DNA from: CAZJHX01 sp964545715
GTDB taxonomy: Bacteria > Myxococcota_A > UBA9042 > GCA-2863065
Reading direction: 5' to 3'
Assembly (NCBI GenBank): GCA_964545715.1
Contig: CAZJHX010000042.1
Location: forward strand, 1-64,000
Length of the DNA: 64,000 nucleotides
Part shown: piece by piece, positions 59,508-64,000 of the stretch
Position numbering within the stretch: position 1 is the stretch's first letter
Layout of the letters: each line of letters begins with the position of its first letter
The notes under the pieces: generated by a model
Told to the model about the DNA's origin: nothing
Databases searched by the model: none
Seen by the model: only the letters and a program-made list of their open reading frames with translations
Translations under genes and position numbers: made by a program

Positions 59508-60677
59508 ATGACTGAAGAGTTGCGTCAGCAGCTGGAGCAGGATCTGGCACCGGACCTTGAGGTGATCCGTCACATCAGTGACAGCGCCACAGCGACCGTG
59601 TTTTTGGCCCGTGAGGTCGCGCTGAAGCGGCTGGTCGTGGTCAAAGTGCTGGCGCCTGAGCTGGCCTGCAAAGAGCGCGCAGTGGCTCGCTTCGAGCGCG
59701 AAGCGCAGGCCGCAGCCTCTCTGACTCACCCCAACGTCGTTGCAGTCCACAGCGTCGGGCGCATGTCCAACGGCACGCCGTACATGGTCATGCAGCACGT
59801 GAAGGGTCGCAGCATGGAGAGCCGGTTGGCCGCGGAAGGGCCGCTGCCCCCCACGGAGGTGCGGCACATCGTCGCAGAGGTCGCCTCCGTCTTGGCGGCT
59901 GCCCACCAGAACGGCATTGTGCATCGCGACGTCACGCCGGCGAATATCCTGCAGGAGGAGCAGAGCGGGCGCATCCTGCTCAGCGACTTCGGCATCGTGG
60001 CTGTCCTCTCGCGCGGCGACGCCGTCATGGACGAGCGCCTCACGCTGGTCGGCGAGGTGCTGGGCAACCCGATGTACTCGCCCCCGGAGCAGAAATACGG
60101 CGGCGACGTTTCGGACCGCAGCGACATCTTCAGCCTGGGCGTCACCGCCTATCAGCTGCTGACCGAGAAGGGCATCCGCCTGCGCATGAACCCGGGCACG
60201 CTGTACGACTACCGCACCGACGTGGACCCGGTGCTGGCCCGCCTGCTGGAGCGCTGTGTGGAGATGCAGCCGGACAGCCGGCCCAGCGCCCGCGACATCT
60301 CGCGGCGCCTCAGCGAGCCTGCAACCAGCACCATCACGTCTATGCATGTCGACGAGCTCACCGGCGCGGCCGCCAACGGTCCGCTGATCGAGCGGCTGCA
60401 GTCCAAGCGGCTGCCGCAGTGGCTGGGCGCCTACATCGTAGCGGGCTTCATGCTGTTGGAAGGGACCGACATGCTGGCCGACCGCGGGATCATCCCCGAG
60501 ATCGTGTGGAAGCTGTATCTGGCGACGTATGCGTGTGGGATGGCCGCGGTTGCGATCGTCGCGTGGTACCACGGGGCGCCCGGCAGGCAGAGCGTCACCC
60601 CCGTGGAGGTGGCGCTGCTCAGCGCCGTAACCGTCGTCTGGCTGATGATCGGCGGCGTTATGTGGGCAACCGTCTAG
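59508..60677 (+). CDS. Degenerate-loop Ser/Thr kinase with C-terminal membrane segments
   Basis: 389 residues from ATG 59508 (AGGG just upstream); a longer form from 59460 is possible. The kinase fold is clear: VVVK (Lys46), HRDVTPAN (139-146), DFG (160-162) and a YSPPEQ activation segment. Two features deviate. The Gly loop reads SDSATATVF with no glycine, and the catalytic-loop Lys of HRDLKPxN is Thr143. The C-terminal 90 residues have three hydrophobic segments (about 305-389). The protein could be a low-activity kinase or a pseudokinase that binds rather than phosphorylates. It is divergent from the solenoid-kinase gene and convergent with the thiolase. Confidence 0.85.
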   Translation: MTEELRQQLEQDLAPDLEVIRHISDSATATVFLAREVALKRLVVVKVLAPELACKERAVARFEREAQAAASLTHPNVVAVHSVGRMSNGTPYMVMQHVKGRSMESRLAAEGPLPPTEVRHIVAEVASVLAAAHQNGIVHRDVTPANILQEEQSGRILLSDFGIVAVLSRGDAVMDERLTLVGEVLGNPMYSPPEQKYGGDVSDRSDIFSLGVTAYQLLTEKGIRLRMNPGTLYDYRTDVDPVLARLLERCVEMQPDSRPSARDISRRLSEPATSTITSMHVDELTGAAANGPLIERLQSKRLPQWLGAYIVAGFMLLEGTDMLADRGIIPEIVWKLYLATYACGMAAVAIVAWYHGAPGRQSVTPVEVALLSAVTVVWLMIGGVMWATV

Positions 60678-60687
60678 CTCGAGTGGC

Positions 60688-61965
60688 CTAGCAGGCCTCC
60701 AGAACCGCGCCCGCTCCCAGACCGCCCGCCGCACAGATCCCCAGCAGCGCCGTCTTTTTGCCCGTCAGCTGCAGCTCGTTGGCCATGGTCGTGACCATGC
60801 GCGCTCCGGTAGCGCCGAACGGGTGCCCTATCGCGACCGAGCCGCCGTGCACGTTGAGCTTGGCCACGTCGATTGCGCCCGGCGCCTTTGTCTGACCAAG
60901 ACGCGCCTCGGCAAACGCGTCGCTCTCCATCATCTTCAACACGCTCAGCACCTGGGCCGCAAAGGCCTCGTGGATGTCCACGAGATCGATATCCGACAGC
61001 GACAAGCCCGCCCGCTTGAGCGCGCGCGGCATGGCGATCGCCGGTCCCATCAGCAGCTGATCCGCCGGGTCCACGCCCACGTACGACCAGCTCTTGAAGG
61101 CGGCCAGCGGGGTCATGCCCAGCGCCTTGGCCTTGTCTTCGCTCATCAGCAGCACTGCTGCGGCGCCGTCCCTCACCCCGCTGGAGTTGCCCGCCGTCAG
61201 CGTCCCGTCTTTGGCAAAGACCGGGCGCAGCCGCGCGATCTTCTCCACGCTGGTGTCGCCACGGACCAGGCCGTCGCTGTGGATCCACTTGCCCTCGGGC
61301 GTCTGAACAGGCGCCACCTCCTGGTCGAAGCGTCCGGACGCGATCGCCTCCGCCGCCCGGTGGTGTGAGCGCACGGCAAACTCGTCCTGCGCCTCGCGCG
61401 TCACGCCGTTGCGCCCCGCCATCTCCTCGGCGGCCTCGCCCATGACCTGACCTGTGCTGCGCTCGGCGATCTTCGGCCGCTTGGGCAGGATCTCCGAGAG
61501 CGGGGTCAGCTGCGACATCACGGCCAGCACGTCGTTGAAGCCTGCTTTGCCAAACGCCAGCGGCGCCAGCGCGTGGATCAGCTTCTGCGGCAGCTTCACC
61601 TCGGCGTTGCTGGTGGAGTCCGACCCGCCCGCGATCACCACGTCGGCGTCACCGCGCTCGATGGTGGCGACGGCGCTGGTGATCGCCTGCAGGCCCGAGG
61701 CGCAGGCGCGCGTGACCGTGTGGGCCTCCACCGACGCCGGCAGCTTGAGATCCAGCGCGATCTCGCGGCCCACGTTTGGCGCGTAACCGGGCAGCACCAC
61801 ACCGCCCCACACGATGGCGTCCACGTCCTTTCGCGACAGCCCCGTGCGCTCCAGCAGCGCCGCGGTGGCGGCCACACCGAGATCGATGGTGTCCATCTTC
61901 ATGAACGGCCCAAAGGCCTTGACGAAGGGCGTTCGTGTGCCCGAAACGATAACTGCGCGCGCCAT
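60688..61965 (-). CDS. fadI: Acetyl-CoA acyltransferase (thiolase)
   Basis: 425 residues. All thiolase active-site segments are present: TRACASG with the acyl-accepting Cys, GGSVAIGHPFGATGAR (His), and CAAGGLG near the end with the second Cys. Strings such as NSSGVRDGAAA and VDIHEAFAAQ confirm the family, and the length and segments resemble FadI/FadA2-type beta-oxidation thiolases. It cleaves 3-oxoacyl-CoA or runs the reverse condensation. It is 3 bases after the FabG-type gene in a three-gene operon. The same gene set (HtdX, FabG4, FadA2) clusters in mycobacteria. Confidence 0.93.
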   Translation of the reverse strand: MARAVIVSGTRTPFVKAFGPFMKMDTIDLGVAATAALLERTGLSRKDVDAIVWGGVVLPGYAPNVGREIALDLKLPASVEAHTVTRACASGLQAITSAVATIERGDADVVIAGGSDSTSNAEVKLPQKLIHALAPLAFGKAGFNDVLAVMSQLTPLSEILPKRPKIAERSTGQVMGEAAEEMAGRNGVTREAQDEFAVRSHHRAAEAIASGRFDQEVAPVQTPEGKWIHSDGLVRGDTSVEKIARLRPVFAKDGTLTAGNSSGVRDGAAAVLLMSEDKAKALGMTPLAAFKSWSYVGVDPADQLLMGPAIAMPRALKRAGLSLSDIDLVDIHEAFAAQVLSVLKMMESDAFAEARLGQTKAPGAIDVAKLNVHGGSVAIGHPFGATGARMVTTMANELQLTGKKTALLGICAAGGLGAGAVLEAC

Positions 61966-61968
61966 GAT

Positions 61969-63387
61969 CTATCTCCCAACCAGCGCGCCGCCACAGACGC
62001 GAAGCACCTGCCCGGTCACGCCCTGCGCGCCCGGGGTCGCCAAAAACACGATGGCGTTGCCGATGTCCTGAGGCAGGCCGCCCTGGCCCAGACTGTTCAT
62101 CCGCCGCGCGGCCTCGCGAATGGCAAACGGAATGGCCGCCGTCAGGCGTGTCTCGATGAAGCCGGGGGCGATGGCGTTGACCGTCACCTGCTGCTTCTTG
62201 AGCTTCTTCGCCAGGGCCCCGACATAGCCGATGATCCCCGACTTGGACGCCGCGTAGTTGGTCTGGCCCACGTTGCCCGCGATGCCCGCGATGGACGACA
62301 AGCAGATGATCCGCCCGCCCTTCTTCAGCACCTTCTCGTCGACCAGCGCCTCGGTGATCCGGCCCACCGCGCCCAGGTTGACGTCGATGGTCTGGTCCCA
62401 CCACAGCTCTTTCATCTTGGCCAGCGTCTTGTCGCGCGTGATGCCGGCGTTGTGGACCACGATGTCCACGCCGCCGTACTCGGCTTTCAGCGCCGCTGCG
62501 ATCTTCTGGGGGGCGTCCTTGTCGGTCACGTCCACCAGCAGCACGCCGCCGTGAAGCTCGCGGGCCAGCTTGCTGGTCGGTCCGTCGTCCTGCGGGCGGT
62601 CCAGGCACACCACGGTGGCGCCCTCTTCAGCCAGCAGCCGGGCCGTCGCCGCGCCGATGCCGCGAGCCGCGCCGGTCACCAGCGCCACTTTGCCCTCCAG
62701 GGGACACACCCAGGCCCCGGTCGCAGCGCCGCTCACCGTGAGCGGCTGACCCGAGATGTAGCCCGAGCGATGCGACAGCAGATAGCGCAGCGGCCCCGCG
62801 AGACCGGCTTCGCCGCCCTTTTGAACCAGCAGCAGGTTGGCCGTGGAGCCCTTCTTGCCCAGCTCTTTGCCCAGGCTGCGCACAAAGCCGTCCAGCGCAC
62901 CTTGCGCCGCCGCCGTCGCCGGGTCCTTCTGGCTCTCCGCCGGCTGTCCCAGCACAACCACCCGCGCGTTGCGGTTCAGGCGGCCGAGCAGCGGGTGAAA
63001 GAAGTCGTACAGCGCCCGCAGCGCCGCGGGTGACGTGATCGCTGTGCCATCCATCACCAGGGCGTCAAAGCGGCGCGAGTCCGTCAGATCGATCGCGGCC
63101 GGCGGGCGGCCAAACGCCTCACCCGGGCGCACAAACGCCTCCATCGCGGCGTCGCCCTCAAAGATGTGCGGGTTGGCTCCGGCCTCGGTCAGCACCTCGG
63201 CGAGCGCCGCGACCATCTTCTTGTTGTCCGACACGCACAGCGCCACGTCGCGGTCGGCCAGTGGCCGCTCCACCATGGGCCCTTTCGGGCGTCGCAGCGG
63301 CTGCGGCATCGGGATCGGCAGGCCCAATCCCTTGATCAGGTTTCGCGCCTGCGGGTTCTTGCCAAGCTCCAGGAGAATGTCGCTCAT
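61969..63387 (-). CDS. fabG: Long FabG4-type 3-oxoacyl reductase
   Basis: 472 residues, longer than the 245 of ordinary FabG. A degenerate N-terminal Rossmann-like half spans about 1-240 (FHPLLGRLNRNARVVVLGQP, GALDGFVRSLGKELGKKGST). The C-terminal half is an active SDR: NADPH loop GAARGIGAATARL, NAGITRD, and the catalytic set in LSSIAGIAGNVGQTNYAASK (Ser, Tyr, Lys). The end has NAIAPGFIETRLTAAIPF and VLRVCGGALVGR. This corresponds to mycobacterial FabG4 (HMwFabG), which reduces 3-oxoacyl-CoA. Its ATG overlaps the stop of the MaoC gene (4 bases), so the three genes are co-translated. Confidence 0.93.
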   Translation of the reverse strand: MSDILLELGKNPQARNLIKGLGLPIPMPQPLRRPKGPMVERPLADRDVALCVSDNKKMVAALAEVLTEAGANPHIFEGDAAMEAFVRPGEAFGRPPAAIDLTDSRRFDALVMDGTAITSPAALRALYDFFHPLLGRLNRNARVVVLGQPAESQKDPATAAAQGALDGFVRSLGKELGKKGSTANLLLVQKGGEAGLAGPLRYLLSHRSGYISGQPLTVSGAATGAWVCPLEGKVALVTGAARGIGAATARLLAEEGATVVCLDRPQDDGPTSKLARELHGGVLLVDVTDKDAPQKIAAALKAEYGGVDIVVHNAGITRDKTLAKMKELWWDQTIDVNLGAVGRITEALVDEKVLKKGGRIICLSSIAGIAGNVGQTNYAASKSGIIGYVGALAKKLKKQQVTVNAIAPGFIETRLTAAIPFAIREAARRMNSLGQGGLPQDIGNAIVFLATPGAQGVTGQVLRVCGGALVGR

Positions 63388-64000
63388 TCGGTCACCTCGT
63401 ACGAACCGGTCATATAGGCGGGGCCGTCGGGGGCGTCCCCGACATAAACGGTGTTGCTGTCGGCCGAGCCGACGTACAGGCCCACCCGTGCGGGCAGGAC
63501 CAGTGGGCGCGTGAACTTGACGTCAAACACGCGGATGGTCCGGGCGCCCTTGAACGCCTGGCGGTTCAGGCCCTCCCAGGCCCGCGCCAGCGTCGAGAAC
63601 CCGTGCAGGATCGTGTTACGGAAGCCCGATGCGCGGGCGTACGCCGGCACCCAATGGACCGGGTTGAAATCACCCGTCAGCTTGGCGAAGTCCAGGCCCG
63701 CGTCCGGTCGCAGCCGCCAGTAGTCGACCTCGCGCGCGTCCGCCGGCACGCGCGGCTTCTCTTTGCGGGCGCCGTTCGTTTTTTTCTTGCCGCCCTTGAG
63801 CGGCACGATGGCGTACAGGTCCGCGATCAGCGCGTCAGGCGCGGCCTGCGTACCGGTGATGATCCGCTGGTTGAGCACCGCTCGGCGCCCGTTGTCGTCG
63901 ATGCCGGCCAGGTGGGCCCGCACCGTCAGCGGCTGGTCGCTGGGCAGCGGTGCGTTGACCTGCACCCGGCACCCGCCGTTCAGCACCTTCACCAGAGGAT
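63384..64000 (-). CDS. MaoC-type enoyl-CoA hydratase (5' part outside window)
   Basis: At least 205 residues. The frame is open to the right edge, and the GTG at 63992 falls inside the expected N-terminal hotdog, so the real start lies beyond the window. The second hotdog carries the hydratase motif LTGDFNPVHWVPAYARASGF and NTILHGFSTLARAW, with the Asp and His of (R)-hydratases. The first hotdog is partly seen (VNAPLPSDQPLTVRAHLAGI). It matches HtdX-type 3-hydroxyacyl-CoA dehydratases in which two hotdogs are fused. With the FabG4-type reductase and thiolase it completes a hydration-oxidation-thiolysis (or reverse) set. Confidence 0.9.
   Translation of the reverse strand, partial: PLVKVLNGGCRVQVNAPLPSDQPLTVRAHLAGIDDNGRRAVLNQRIITGTQAAPDALIADLYAIVPLKGGKKKTNGARKEKPRVPADAREVDYWRLRPDAGLDFAKLTGDFNPVHWVPAYARASGFRNTILHGFSTLARAWEGLNRQAFKGARTIRVFDVKFTRPLVLPARVGLYVGSADSNTVYVGDAPDGPAYMTGSYEVTE

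Noticed and set aside
60685..60697. Hairpin GGCCT-AGC-AGGCC between convergent kinase and thiolase genes as a terminator
   Set aside because: Five-base stem, no T run, and it overlaps the thiolase stop codon.

Overview
The window is GC-rich and densely coded. It suggests a member of the Myxococcota or a related deltaproteobacterial lineage. The grounds are at least four eukaryotic-like Ser/Thr kinases (one fused to a STAND ATPase and WD40 repeats), two FHA/sigma-54 activators, many secreted lipoproteins with Cys-rich, MopE-type and CxDGxDND repeats, and a DUF1552/DUF1592 cassette. No rRNA, tRNA, phage, insertion sequence or CRISPR array was seen.

Layout. 1-5789: an edge-truncated lipoprotein; a repeat lipoprotein overlapping an FMN-binding membrane protein; a phosphate-selective-type porin; a TetR regulator with its own operators, followed by an unidentified gene. 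5790-11084: a small Cys-rich lipoprotein, an SGNH hydrolase, a metallophosphoesterase and a frameshifted TolB-like protein, all exported. 11145-17398: an FHA/sigma-54 activator, a candidate sigma-54 promoter, a two-AAA-domain ATPase with a 267-residue partner of unknown function, and a convergent Ser/Thr kinase. 17487-31036: a minus-strand block of very large or repeat-rich surface proteins (about 2100-residue LamG/propeller/fibrinogen-like protein broken by one frameshift, a tetratricopeptide-like protein, a CxDGxDND repeat protein, a double C-type lectin and an EGF/RCC1 protein). 31173-39448: a kinase-STAND-WD40 giant, a second sigma-54 activator and a divergent metzincin protease. 39445-46284: methionine sulfoxide reductase and a DUF1552/DUF1592/ASPIC cassette. 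46349-57299: DUF72, tandem MopE-like paralogues, NUDIX, esterase, cupin, endonuclease/phosphatase-fold protein, AarF kinase, PH-like membrane protein and an Ig/Cys-rich lipoprotein. 57320-60677: two divergent kinases. 60688-64000: a thiolase/FabG/MaoC fatty-acyl operon.

How it may work together. Candidate sigma-54 promoters precede four genes: the Cys-rich lipoprotein, the AAA operon, the EGF/RCC1 lipoprotein and the metzincin. Two activators with FHA or FHA-like phosphopeptide domains and several Ser/Thr kinases lie among them. This fits, but does not prove, kinase signalling through FHA/sigma-54 activators to switch on surface proteins and an AAA ATPase module. The module at 11145-15673 is the best candidate for an undescribed system.
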